DNA from: Pelagibacteraceae bacterium AG-426-G09
GTDB taxonomy: Bacteria; Pseudomonadota; Alphaproteobacteria; Pelagibacterales; Pelagibacteraceae
DNA length: 63,493 nucleotides
Direction: 5' to 3'
Assembly: GCA_003210075.1 (NCBI GenBank)
Contig: QCNR01000007.1
Location: forward strand, 1 to 63,493
This document shows positions 49,099 to 57,123 of this stretch, one piece after another. How positions within the stretch are numbered: position 1 is the stretch's first letter; every line of letters begins with the position of its first letter. Under the pieces are notes generated by a model, which was not told where the DNA came from, ran no database searches, and saw nothing but the letters and a program-made list of their open reading frames with translations. The translations under genes and the position numbers were made by a program.

Positions 49099-49175
49099 CG
49101 CGGGGTGGAGCAGCCTGGTAGCTCGCAAGGCTCATAACCTTGAGGTCGGCGGTTCAAATCCGTCCCCCGCAACCA
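49099..49175 (+). tRNA. Initiator tRNA-fMet(CAT)
   Basis: Begins CGCGGGG and ends CCCCGCA-A-CCA, so position 1-72 is the C-A mismatch typical of initiator tRNA. Anticodon arm CAAGG-CTCATAA-CCTTG gives CAT. The three usual G-C pairs are here A-U, G-C, G-C (AGG/CCU). T-loop GTTCAAATC and CCA are encoded. Four nt follow the rpsU stop, suggesting joint transcription. Confidence 0.95.
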
Positions 49176-49178
49176 ATT

Positions 49179-49871
49179 TTATAGCCTAAATTTTGATTTT
49201 TTTGTGTCTATCAAGAAACCTTTTACAGTATCGGTTGTAAGTTTATTGAAATTTTTTCCAAACTTTTCAATTTTTTCAATTATATTTGGTGGCACAGTAA
49301 TTATTTGACAACCAAGTTGTTTTGCCTGAATATAATTGTAAGGCTCTCTAGTACTTGCCCATAGTATCTCAACATTTTTATAATTTTTTGAAATTTTTAT
49401 ACTTTCTTTAAATTGAGGAATCGGATCTTTTCCGACATCAGACATTCTGCCAGCAAAAATTGAAATTATTACTTTTGTTTTTTTATTTATATTTTTCAAA
49501 ATTTTTTTTGTTTGCTTTGAAGTATAAACTGCTGTTATATTTAATTTAATTTTATTTTTATTGAGATTTTTTATTACTTTTCCAGTAAACTTTCCCTGAG
49601 AATTCGTTACTGGAACTTTAACAAAAACGTTTTTACCCCACTTACTTATTTTTTTTCCTTGCAAAATCATATTTTTATTATCATCAGCAAAAACCTCGCA
49701 TGATACTGGTTTTGTGGTAATTTTTAAAATTTGTTGAGAATATTTTGAATAATTTTTGGCACCAGCTTTTCTCATTAAACTTGGATTTGTTGTAAATCCT
49801 TTAACAATCTTTTTTTTATTGAATTTTCTAATTAAATTAATGTCAGCTATATCGCAAAAGATTTTGGTCAA
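49179..49871 (-). CDS. Transaldolase / fructose-6-phosphate aldolase family protein
   Basis: The 230-residue protein has FCDIADINLIRKF, VKGFTTNPSLMRKAG, SCEVFADD, the Schiff-base lysine region FVKVPVTNSQGK, ITAVYTSKQ, SIFAGRMSDVGKDP and ILWASTREPYNYIQA. This is the short transaldolase/FSA class. The sequence alone does not fix whether it acts as transaldolase or F6P aldolase; with tkt present, transaldolase is plausible. It lies 1 bp after pntB and ends 3 nt from the tRNA-fMet 3' end. Confidence 0.87.
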   Translation of the reverse strand: MTKIFCDIADINLIRKFNKKKIVKGFTTNPSLMRKAGAKNYSKYSQQILKITTKPVSCEVFADDNKNMILQGKKISKWGKNVFVKVPVTNSQGKFTGKVIKNLNKNKIKLNITAVYTSKQTKKILKNINKKTKVIISIFAGRMSDVGKDPIPQFKESIKISKNYKNVEILWASTREPYNYIQAKQLGCQIITVPPNIIEKIEKFGKNFNKLTTDTVKGFLIDTKKSKFRL

Positions 49872-49872
49872 T

Positions 49873-51267
49873 TTATAAACTCTTTACAATTTCCTCTGTC
49901 ATTTTTTTGGCATCTGCAAATAACATTAATGTATTATCTCTATAAAATAAATCATTATCAATTCCCGCATAACCTGGTGATAAACTTCGTTTTACAAATA
50001 ATACTGATTTACTTTTCTCTACATCTAGCACTGGCATTCCATATATTGGACTTTGTGGATCTGATTTTGCGACAGGATTTGTCACATCATTTGCTCCAAT
50101 TACGTATGCTACATCGCAATTTGCAAAATCATTATTAATTTCCTCTAACTCAAAAACTTCATCGTAAGGAACATTTGCCTCAGCTAATAATACGTTCATA
50201 TGTCCAGGCATTCTTCCTGCAACTGGATGTATTGCATAAGATACCTTTACCCCATTTTTTTTTAAGGCATCTACCATTTCTCTTAATGCATGTTGTGCTT
50301 GAGCAACAGCCATACCATAACCCGGAACAATAATTACTGAAGATGCATTTTTCATAAGAAATGCTGCGTCATCAGCATTCCCATTTTTAACTGGTTTCTG
50401 TTCTTTATTTTGTGAAGTTGAAGTTTGATCAGTTGCACCCCAACCACCTAGAATTACGTTAAAGAACGATCTATTCATTCCTTTACACATTATATAAGAA
50501 AGTATTGCTCCTGATGATCCGACTAAAGCACCTGTAATAATTAAAGCTGTGTTTTCCAAAGTAAATCCAATTCCAGCGGCTGCCCAACCTGAATATGAAT
50601 TTAACATTGATATAACAACTGGCATATCTGCGCCTCCAATTGGAATTATTAACAAAACCCCTACTAGAAAAGATATTATTAATAATGTCCAAAATATATT
50701 TGCTGATTGACTTACACACAAATAATAAGTCAAAGATATAATTGTTAATCCTAAAATTAAATTTATGATATGCTGTCCTCTAAAAGTAATTGGCGATCCA
50801 GACATTATTCCTCTTAATTTTAAAAATGCGATTATTGAGCCTGAAAAAGTAATTGCTCCAATAGATGCACCGAGAGACATTTCTATTAAACTTGCAAGCT
50901 TTATGTTTCCTACTATTCCTAAATTAAATGCTTCTGGTTTTAAAAATGCAGATATCGCTACAAAAACTGCGGCAAGACCAACAAGACTATGAAAACCCGC
51001 AACAAGTTCTGGCATTGCTGTCATTGGGATTCTAAATGCTATAAATGCACCAATTGACCCACCAATAAGTAAGAAAATTAAAACATAGACAAATCCTGGC
51101 CCAAAATTTCCTACAGATAAAAAAGTTACTATAATAGAAATTGCCATACCAGCAATTCCAAAAAAATTTCCTTGTCGAGAAGTTTCTGGTGAGGATAGTC
51201 CTCTTAAAGCTAAAATAAATAAAATTCCTGAAATTAGATAAAATAGTGCTGATAAATTAGCTGACAT
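49873..51267 (-). CDS. pntB: NAD(P) transhydrogenase beta subunit
   Basis: Proton-translocating transhydrogenase subunit with the NADP(H)-binding domain III. The 464-residue protein has about nine membrane segments, then a soluble domain with VIIVPGYGMAVAQAQHALREM, VSYAIHPVAGRMPGHMNVLLAEA, DVAYVIGANDVTNP and MPVLDVEKS. Together with the two alpha parts it is a three-gene enzyme as in Rhodospirillum. Confidence 0.97.
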   Translation of the reverse strand: MSANLSALFYLISGILFILALRGLSSPETSRQGNFFGIAGMAISIIVTFLSVGNFGPGFVYVLIFLLIGGSIGAFIAFRIPMTAMPELVAGFHSLVGLAAVFVAISAFLKPEAFNLGIVGNIKLASLIEMSLGASIGAITFSGSIIAFLKLRGIMSGSPITFRGQHIINLILGLTIISLTYYLCVSQSANIFWTLLIISFLVGVLLIIPIGGADMPVVISMLNSYSGWAAAGIGFTLENTALIITGALVGSSGAILSYIMCKGMNRSFFNVILGGWGATDQTSTSQNKEQKPVKNGNADDAAFLMKNASSVIIVPGYGMAVAQAQHALREMVDALKKNGVKVSYAIHPVAGRMPGHMNVLLAEANVPYDEVFELEEINNDFANCDVAYVIGANDVTNPVAKSDPQSPIYGMPVLDVEKSKSVLFVKRSLSPGYAGIDNDLFYRDNTLMLFADAKKMTEEIVKSL

Positions 51268-51269
51268 GT

Positions 51270-51572
51270 TTATTTCTTCTTTTTCTTATACATTTGCAAC
51301 ATCCGTTGCGTAACAAGGAAGCCACCAAAAATATTTACTGCTGCTAAAATTATTGCAAGAAAACCAAATATATTCGAAGTTTCAAAAATATCTTCTGATA
51401 CGCCAGCCAAAGCTGCTATAATTGCCCCAACAATTATTACTGATGAAATTGCATTTGTTACTGACATCAGTGGCGTATGTAATGAAGGTGTAACGCTCCA
51501 TACAACATAATAACCAATAAAAATTGATAAAATAAATATACTTAATCTGAATATAAAAGGATCTATTTCCAT
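51270..51572 (-). CDS. NAD(P) transhydrogenase alpha-2 subunit (membrane part)
   Basis: 100 residues with three to four membrane helices (FILSIFIGYYVVWSVTPSLH; MSVTNAISSVIIVGAIIAAL; IFGFLAIILAAVNIFGGFLV) and the conserved LHTPLMSVTNAIS and FLVTQRML motifs of the PntA C-terminal domain. It overlaps the alpha-1 stop by 1 bp and is 2 bp from pntB. Confidence 0.95.
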   Translation of the reverse strand: MEIDPFIFRLSIFILSIFIGYYVVWSVTPSLHTPLMSVTNAISSVIIVGAIIAALAGVSEDIFETSNIFGFLAIILAAVNIFGGFLVTQRMLQMYKKKKK

Positions 51573-52660
51573 TATTTTAACTTCGTTTTTTCAATTATTT
51601 CGTCATCTAAATTTATTTCAAAGGTTTTTTTTTCTTTATCAAATAAATTGTTTATGAAATTAAACATATTTTTTGAATAAAGATTTGAAGCAGAGACTGG
51701 TAATTTGTTTAATATATTTTTTTCACCCATAATTTTTATACCTTTGTTATCTATAATCTGGTCAACTTTTGTCAATTCTGAATTTCCACCTTGTGATGCG
51801 GCTAAATCATATATGACAGATCCATTTTGCATAACATCAATCATATCTTTTTTTATTATTATCGGAGCCTTTTTGCCTGGAATTAATGCAGTACATATTA
51901 CAATGTCAATTTTTTTTAAAGTTTCTTTTAATAACTCTTCTTGCTTTAATTTAAAACTTTCAGATGCCTCTTTTGCGTATCCTCCTTCTGTCTCTAAATT
52001 CTCTGAACCTTCAACAATTAAAAATTTTCCTCCTAAACTCTCAACTTGTTCTTTTGAAGCCAGTCTTACATCTGTGGCGTAAACTATTGCCCCCATTCTT
52101 TTTGCGGTTGCAATCGCTTGTAAACCAGCAACTCCAGCTCCAACAATTAAAACTTTAGCTGCTGAAATAGTTCCAGCCGCAGTCATCATCATAGGTATAG
52201 CTTTTTGGAAATAAGCGAAAGAGTCTATTACCGCTTTATAGCCAGCTAAATTAGCTTGGGAAGATAAAATATCCATAGATTGAGCTCTTGTAATTCTTGG
52301 TAAAAGCTCTAATGAAAAACAATTAACTTTTTTTTCAATTATTTTTTTCAATCTTTCATCGTTTCTATAAGGATCTAAAACACCTATTAATATTTGATCC
52401 TTCTTAAGTTTTTTTAAATTTTCATCATTAGGAATATTCATTTGCAAAATTACATCTGAGCTCTGTATTACCTCTTCATCAGTTTTTAAAATTTTTACTC
52501 CTTCTGCCTCATATACTTTATCTAAAATTCCTAAATGAGATCCGTAATCTTTTGTTAAATATACATCTAAACCCAAAGATTTATATTTTTTTACAATTTC
52601 AGGTGTCACTGAAATTCTTTGTTCTGATTTTCTGTTTTCTAAAGTTGAGCCAACAATCAT
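51572..52660 (-). CDS. pntA: NAD(P) transhydrogenase alpha-1 subunit (NAD-binding)
   Basis: Soluble NAD(H)-binding domain I. The 362-residue protein has ENRKSEQRISVTPEIVKKY, GVLDPYR, LELLPRITRAQSMDILSSQANLAGYKAV, VLIVGAGVAGLQAIATAKRMG, and ICTALIPGKKAPI and YDLAASQGGNSE. It is separate from the membrane part, unlike E. coli PntA. Confidence 0.96.
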   Translation of the reverse strand: MIVGSTLENRKSEQRISVTPEIVKKYKSLGLDVYLTKDYGSHLGILDKVYEAEGVKILKTDEEVIQSSDVILQMNIPNDENLKKLKKDQILIGVLDPYRNDERLKKIIEKKVNCFSLELLPRITRAQSMDILSSQANLAGYKAVIDSFAYFQKAIPMMMTAAGTISAAKVLIVGAGVAGLQAIATAKRMGAIVYATDVRLASKEQVESLGGKFLIVEGSENLETEGGYAKEASESFKLKQEELLKETLKKIDIVICTALIPGKKAPIIIKKDMIDVMQNGSVIYDLAASQGGNSELTKVDQIIDNKGIKIMGEKNILNKLPVSASNLYSKNMFNFINNLFDKEKKTFEINLDDEIIEKTKLK

Positions 52661-52669
52661 TATATTAAA

Positions 52670-52780
52670 TTATAAAAGAAAAAGAGCAAGCAAAGCCAAA
52701 ATAAAGACAATTGCAACACTTCCCCAAAGTACAAACTTTGTAAAACCTTCCCAGGTTTTTTTATGATTTTCACTATTCAT
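52670..52780 (-). CDS. aa3-type cytochrome c oxidase subunit IV-like mini protein
   Basis: A 36-residue reading frame: MNSENHKKTWEGFTKF then a single membrane helix (VLWGSVAIVFILALLALFLL). The HxKTxEGFxKFxxWG pattern followed by one helix matches the bacterial COX4_pro_2 (aa3 oxidase subunit IV) family. The gene begins 1 bp after the rpmJ stop and ends 9 bp before pntA, so spacing supports a real gene. Confidence 0.83.
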   Translation of the reverse strand: MNSENHKKTWEGFTKFVLWGSVAIVFILALLALFLL

Positions 52781-52781
52781 C

Positions 52782-52907
52782 TTATTTTTGTCTAGCTTTA
52801 AATTTGGGATTTTTTTTATTGATTATATATACTCTTCCTCTTCTTCTTACCATTTTTGAATTAAGGTCTCTTTTTTTTAAAGATTTCAATGAACTAGCTA
52901 TTTTCAT
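52782..52907 (-). CDS. rpmJ: 50S ribosomal protein L36, zinc-free form
   Basis: A 41-residue frame: [40 protein letters not shown]. This is L36 of the cysteine-free (YkgO-like) type normal in alphaproteobacteria. It starts 4 bp after the epimerase stop and is followed at 1 bp by the COX4-like gene. Confidence 0.94.
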   Translation of the reverse strand: MKIASSLKSLKKRDLNSKMVRRRGRVYIINKKNPKFKARQK

Positions 52908-52911
52908 AAAT

Positions 52912-53799
52912 TTATTTTTTTTGAGATTTAATAAACGAATTTATATAATCTTTCAAATGTATTTTTCCAAATTTTTTGTATACTTTATTTGAAAAAGAAA
53001 TATTCGTTAGCGCAGAGGCGTATCTTTCTCCTTGTCGTTTAGGTAAATAAGATATTTTACACTTAAACATTCGAGCAACATCCAATATTGAGTAAATTTT
53101 TTTATTTGAAATTGAATAATGCCTTGATTTATTTTTTTTCCAAGCCTCAAAACATATGTTGATTGTGTCAGATATATGTGTGAATCTCCTTGTTTGATTT
53201 CCAGGTTTTACAACCGTTAAAGGGACTTTTTTTCTATATTGATTTTCAAAAATTCCAATTACAGTTGCCATATCGCCTGAGCAGATCTGTCTTGGCCCAT
53301 AAACATTATAAAAATATATGACATCATATTTGAAACCGAACCAAGTCTTAAAATTTTCTAAAAGTTCTAAATTTTTTGACTTTGTAAACGCGTAAGGTGA
53401 AAGATTTTTATCTGCACCTTCATTTCCGAGACTTGCTGAAGTTGCAGAATAAATTAATTTAATATTATTATCTAGACAAAACTTAAAAACTTCTTTGGTA
53501 CCTATAGTATTAGATTCATAGCATTGATTAAATTTTTCAAAACTTTGATATATTCTTGCAAATTCGCCGAAGTGAAATATCGAATTTATATTGTTTGTGT
53601 AATTTTTTAATATTTTTTTAATATTTTTTGTGTCGTTATTTAAATACTTAACTCTAGAACTTCTAATATGATTTTTTTTTGTTCCACTTGAATAATTATC
53701 CAAGCTTATTAATTTAAATTTAGTTTTTTTTATAAAATGCTCAATTAAATTGGAACCTACAAACCCGGCCCCTCCTGTTACTACAATTATTTTTTTCAT
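52912..53799 (-). CDS. NAD-dependent sugar-nucleotide epimerase/dehydratase
   Basis: Extended short-chain dehydrogenase acting on a nucleotide sugar, UDP-glucose 4-epimerase-like. The 295-residue protein has [49 protein letters not shown], the active-site pair in [10 protein letters not shown] (YxxxK), and [21 protein letters not shown]. The ATG is clear, and lies about 11 nt downstream of the 5S rRNA 3' end, with no room for a terminator. The exact substrate is unknown. Confidence 0.88.
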   Translation of the reverse strand: MKKIIVVTGGAGFVGSNLIEHFIKKTKFKLISLDNYSSGTKKNHIRSSRVKYLNNDTKNIKKILKNYTNNINSIFHFGEFARIYQSFEKFNQCYESNTIGTKEVFKFCLDNNIKLIYSATSASLGNEGADKNLSPYAFTKSKNLELLENFKTWFGFKYDVIYFYNVYGPRQICSGDMATVIGIFENQYRKKVPLTVVKPGNQTRRFTHISDTINICFEAWKKNKSRHYSISNKKIYSILDVARMFKCKISYLPKRQGERYASALTNISFSNKVYKKFGKIHLKDYINSFIKSQKK

Positions 53800-53810
53800 T
53801 GGGATATTTT

Positions 53811-53929
53811 AGCCTGGCAATGTCCTACTCTTCCATGTCTTAAGACAAAGTACCATCGGCGCAGAAAGGCTTGACTTCCGAGTTCGGAATGGGATCGGGT
53901 ATTACACTTTCGCAATAATTACCAGGCAA
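53811..53929 (-). rRNA. 5S rRNA (orphan in this window)
   Basis: The minus strand begins TTGCCTGGTAATTATTGCG and ends GACATTGCCAGGCT, closing helix I (GCCTGG with CCAGGC). It contains the conserved CCGATCCCATTCCGAACTCG and GCGCCGATGGTACT segments. No 16S, 23S or tRNA is next to it: the left neighbour is the epimerase gene and the right is the polysaccharide island. Ends are approximate by a few nt. Confidence 0.95.
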
Positions 53930-53933
53930 TGGT

Positions 53934-53961
53934 TTTATACATTAATTGAAAAAATTGTAAA
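53934..53961 (-). promoter_or_regulatory. Dedicated promoter of the orphan 5S rRNA
   Basis: Minus-strand TTTACA (53956-53961), 16-bp spacer, TATAAA (53934-53939). The start of transcription about 7 nt downstream falls on the 5' end of mature 5S. Directly upstream is a 9-bp A/T inverted repeat (AAACTTTAA-TTT-TTAAAGTTT, 53959-53979), which could serve as an UP-like element. Confidence 0.6.
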
Positions 53962-54062
53962 CTTTAATTTTTAAAGTTTTTAAAGATAATAGATTAATAA
54001 ATCATTAGTTTTTGTGTTTAATTAATATTGGAAATTTTATTATCAAGAATTCGTTGGTTAGT

Positions 54063-55328
54063 TTATTTTATAAAGTTCAAAAATAGAAATCCAACATAAA
54101 ATAAATTTAATATAAATATATTTTTAAATGAAAAATAATTTTTTTTAAAATCTAAATCGAAAATAGTTAGAAATAAAAAAATTAAAAGTGGGTCATAATA
54201 TTTATGGTAAATTGATAATTGTGGATTTGCCAGGATTAAAATTAAAATTAAAATTATATTATCAATTTTTCTTTTTTTTACTAAAGTTAAATAAACGACT
54301 GGCATTGCATAAAAACAAATTAAATAAAACAATATATTGTTTTGAAAAAGGAAATTTGAAGCCTTAAAAAAAATACCACCACCTGTAAATAATAATTCAT
54401 AATTAAAAAATATTATATTTAAAAATACAAAAGAAATTATAAATATTAATTCTTTTATATTTATATTTTTTAAATAAAATTTATCGCTGAAATTTTTAAT
54501 AAAGGGCAACAAATAAAAAAATATTAATGAACCGATTATTAAAATTTTATTTGAATAATTTAAGTTATTTTTTACTCCAAATGAATTTAGCTCATTGCCC
54601 GGAGTTAAGCCAGGATTAATAAAAAAAACTTCTAGAATAAACAAATAATAAAAGGCAGGAAAAGCTAAAATAAAGTTTATGATTAAGTAATTTAATATTT
54701 TTTTATTTTTTACAAGATCATTATAAAATTTAAATAAAAAGAAAATTCCAAATAAACAAAAATTAATACTAAAGTATGATGATATTGCTAAGAAAAATAC
54801 ATTTAAATAACAAAAAATAACTTTTTTATTCTCACTAAAATATTTTAAATAAAAATAAACACAAATTACAAAAAAGTGAAATCCTATTATTCTACTATCT
54901 GGCCAAACACTTAACGATCTATAGACTGGTGATAAGAAAAAAATAAGAGAAATAGCAAACAAATAATTTGAAGAAATATTTTTAAATTTTATTCTTAAAC
55001 ATTTATAAAAAAACAATATTGAAATAATTGAAAAATTAAAAAAAATAAATCTAATTATCCAATCACTTAATTCAATTTTATAAAGTAAAGACAATAAGAT
55101 TATAATTAACGGGGAATGTCTCTCTCCATATTTATCAAAATTTAAAAATGTTTGGTTAAAATCATTTAAAAAAAGCTCAATTAAATTCTTATAGCCTAAA
55201 AAATCCTGATAAGCCCCACCAGTAGAGTTTTCATTTATATAAAAAGCAGATAAAAATATTAAATAATAAGAGCTGAATAAAATGATTTTTGTTTTATTAT
55301 TTTGTTTATTTAAAAAAGAAATTGTCAT
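54063..55328 (-). CDS. Polytopic membrane protein of polysaccharide island, possible GT-C glycosyltransferase
   Basis: 421 residues with about ten or more membrane segments (for example IILFSSYYLIFLSAFYI; FIFFNFSIISILFFY; NYLFAISLIFFLSPVYRS). A loop after the first helix contains GGAYQDFLGYKNL, and a later KYGERHSPLIIILLSLL. This resembles GT-C-type lipid-sugar transferases in overall layout, but no catalytic motif is certain. It is oriented toward the 5S promoter region, and ends 101 bp from the -35 box. Confidence 0.6.
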   Translation of the reverse strand: MTISFLNKQNNKTKIILFSSYYLIFLSAFYINENSTGGAYQDFLGYKNLIELFLNDFNQTFLNFDKYGERHSPLIIILLSLLYKIELSDWIIRFIFFNFSIISILFFYKCLRIKFKNISSNYLFAISLIFFLSPVYRSLSVWPDSRIIGFHFFVICVYFYLKYFSENKKVIFCYLNVFFLAISSYFSINFCLFGIFFLFKFYNDLVKNKKILNYLIINFILAFPAFYYLFILEVFFINPGLTPGNELNSFGVKNNLNYSNKILIIGSLIFFYLLPFIKNFSDKFYLKNINIKELIFIISFVFLNIIFFNYELLFTGGGIFFKASNFLFQNNILFYLICFYAMPVVYLTLVKKRKIDNIILILILILANPQLSIYHKYYDPLLIFLFLTIFDLDFKKNYFSFKNIFILNLFYVGFLFLNFIK

Positions 55329-55388
55329 AATAACTTTTTATTTTATAGTACAAATTATATACATACTTATAAGTTTTACATAAATCAA

Positions 55389-56093
55389 ATGATCGAAAAA
55401 AATAATATTGAAATTTTAATACCAACTCTTAATGAAGAAGGTAATATTGAAGAAACAATAAGCAATCTCAAAGAAAGAGGATATAACAACATAACTATTA
55501 TTGATGACAATTCATCAGACAATACCGTAAAAATCTCTAGAGAAATGGGATGCAAGGTAATTGAAAACTTAACTCGAGTGAGATTAGGTTTTGGAAAATC
55601 TCTTATAAAAGCATTCGAATTATCATCATCGGATTATTGCTGTATTTTTGACGGTGATAATTCTTTCGATCCAGACTCTTTAAATATAATGAAAAATAAA
55701 ATTAATGAAAATTTTGATTTCGTATTTTGTTCAAGATATAAAGATAATAATACAAGTGAAGATGATACAGTTGTAAGAAAACTAGGAAACTATTTTTTTA
55801 CAAATTTTGTTAATATACTTTTTAAAATAAATACTACTGATGTCTTGTTTCTTTATGTAATCAGTAAAAGAGAAAATTTTCTTACTTTAAAACTAAACTC
55901 TCATGATTTCGGGATTTGTACGGAAATTCTTCTTAAATCATATCTTAATTTCAATTGTGCAGAAGTTTTATCTCTTGAAAGAAAAAGAAAATTTGGAAAA
56001 AGCAAGGTAAATGCAGTCTATGACGGATTTAAAATATTGATGAACATTCTCCATTATTATATTAAAAGTTTTTCAAATAAAAAATTGATTTAA
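55389..56093 (+). CDS. Family 2 glycosyltransferase (dolichyl-phosphate mannose synthase-like)
   Basis: 234 residues of GT-A fold with ILIPTLNEEGNIEETISNLK, ITIIDDNSSDNTV, and the nucleotide-sugar metal motif IFDGDNSFDPDSL. It then has FDFVFCSRYKDN and a C-terminal KRKFGKSKVNAVYDGFKI, as in DPM1-type enzymes. There is no membrane segment in the C-terminal region. It likely moves a sugar from a nucleotide donor to a lipid carrier. First gene of the plus-strand cassette to 61270. Confidence 0.9.
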   Translation: MIEKNNIEILIPTLNEEGNIEETISNLKERGYNNITIIDDNSSDNTVKISREMGCKVIENLTRVRLGFGKSLIKAFELSSSDYCCIFDGDNSFDPDSLNIMKNKINENFDFVFCSRYKDNNTSEDDTVVRKLGNYFFTNFVNILFKINTTDVLFLYVISKRENFLTLKLNSHDFGICTEILLKSYLNFNCAEVLSLERKRKFGKSKVNAVYDGFKILMNILHYYIKSFSNKKLI

Positions 56094-56095
56094 AA

Positions 56096-57118
56096 ATGAA
56101 AAAAATTGCTTTTATAACAGGTGTTACTGGTCAAGATGGTTCATATCTCGCGGAACTTTTGCTAAGCAAAAAATATATTGTACATGGTTTGTTAAGGAGA
56201 ACAAGTTTTTTAAATTTAGATAGAATTCAAGAGATTATCGATAGGTATGAATCAAAAGGTTTATTAAAACTTCACTATATAGATCTTACTGATACATCCA
56301 GCATAACAAATTTAATAATAAAATATAAACCACATGAGTTTTATAATTTAGCATCGATGAGTCATGTAGGAATTAGTTATTTTACAGGAGAGGCCACTCT
56401 AAACATAAATGCAATAGCAACTTATAGAATTTTAGAGTCTATACTTAAAAATCATAAAAAATGTAAATTTTATCAGGCATCATCAAGTGAAATGTTTGGT
56501 TCAACTCCACCACCACAAAATGAAAAAAGCCCCTTTAATCCACAAAGTCCATATGGAATATCAAAAGTAGCAGCATACTATACAACTAGATATTTTAGAC
56601 AAGCCCATGGATTATTTGCATCGAATGGAATTTTATTCAATCATGAATCACCAAGAAGAGGATTAAATTTTGTTACTAGAAAAATAACACATTCACTTGC
56701 TAGGATATTATCTGGTTATGAAAAAAAAATTTATCTTGGAGATATATCTACTAGAAGAGATTGGGGTCATTCTAAAGATTACGTGAGAGGAATATGGATG
56801 ATTTTACAACATAAAAGACCAGAAGATTTTGTATTATCAACAGGGAAGAATTATTCAATTGAAGACTTTGTAAAAAAAACTTTTAAAATACTTGGTTTAA
56901 ATTGGAAAAAATTTGTATCAACAAATAATAAAAACTTCTTAAGACCATCTGAAGTTAGAAACCTTCAAGGTAATAGCAATAAAGCAAGAAAATTATTAAA
57001 ATGGAAACCTATTTATAATTTAGATACTCTTTGTTTAGATATGCTTAAAAGTGATTTAAAACTTTATGGCATGACTTTAGAACAGGCTAAGGAAAAAGCA
57101 AAAAAAATATCAAAATAA
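56096..57118 (+). CDS. GDP-mannose 4,6-dehydratase-like protein, divergent paralogue
   Basis: 340 residues. NAD(P) motif [20 protein letters not shown], then LLRRTSF, DLTDTSSITNLI, FYNLASMSHVGISYFTGEATLNINAIA, SSSEMFGSTPP, catalytic YxxxK in [35 protein letters not shown] and RRDWGHSKDYVRGIW. It belongs to the Gmd family but departs from the canonical Gmd at 62203-63240 in the substrate regions (SYFTGEATLNINA in place of [13 protein letters not shown]). It may act on GDP-mannose or another GDP-hexose/heptose. Confidence 0.85.
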   Translation: MKKIAFITGVTGQDGSYLAELLLSKKYIVHGLLRRTSFLNLDRIQEIIDRYESKGLLKLHYIDLTDTSSITNLIIKYKPHEFYNLASMSHVGISYFTGEATLNINAIATYRILESILKNHKKCKFYQASSSEMFGSTPPPQNEKSPFNPQSPYGISKVAAYYTTRYFRQAHGLFASNGILFNHESPRRGLNFVTRKITHSLARILSGYEKKIYLGDISTRRDWGHSKDYVRGIWMILQHKRPEDFVLSTGKNYSIEDFVKKTFKILGLNWKKFVSTNNKNFLRPSEVRNLQGNSNKARKLLKWKPIYNLDTLCLDMLKSDLKLYGMTLEQAKEKAKKISK

Positions 57119-57123
57119 ATTAA

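Noticed and set aside
53959-53979. 9-bp A/T inverted repeat as terminator of the 54063-55328 membrane gene
   Set aside because: Only one G-C pair and no good U-tract on the minus strand; more likely part of the 5S promoter region.
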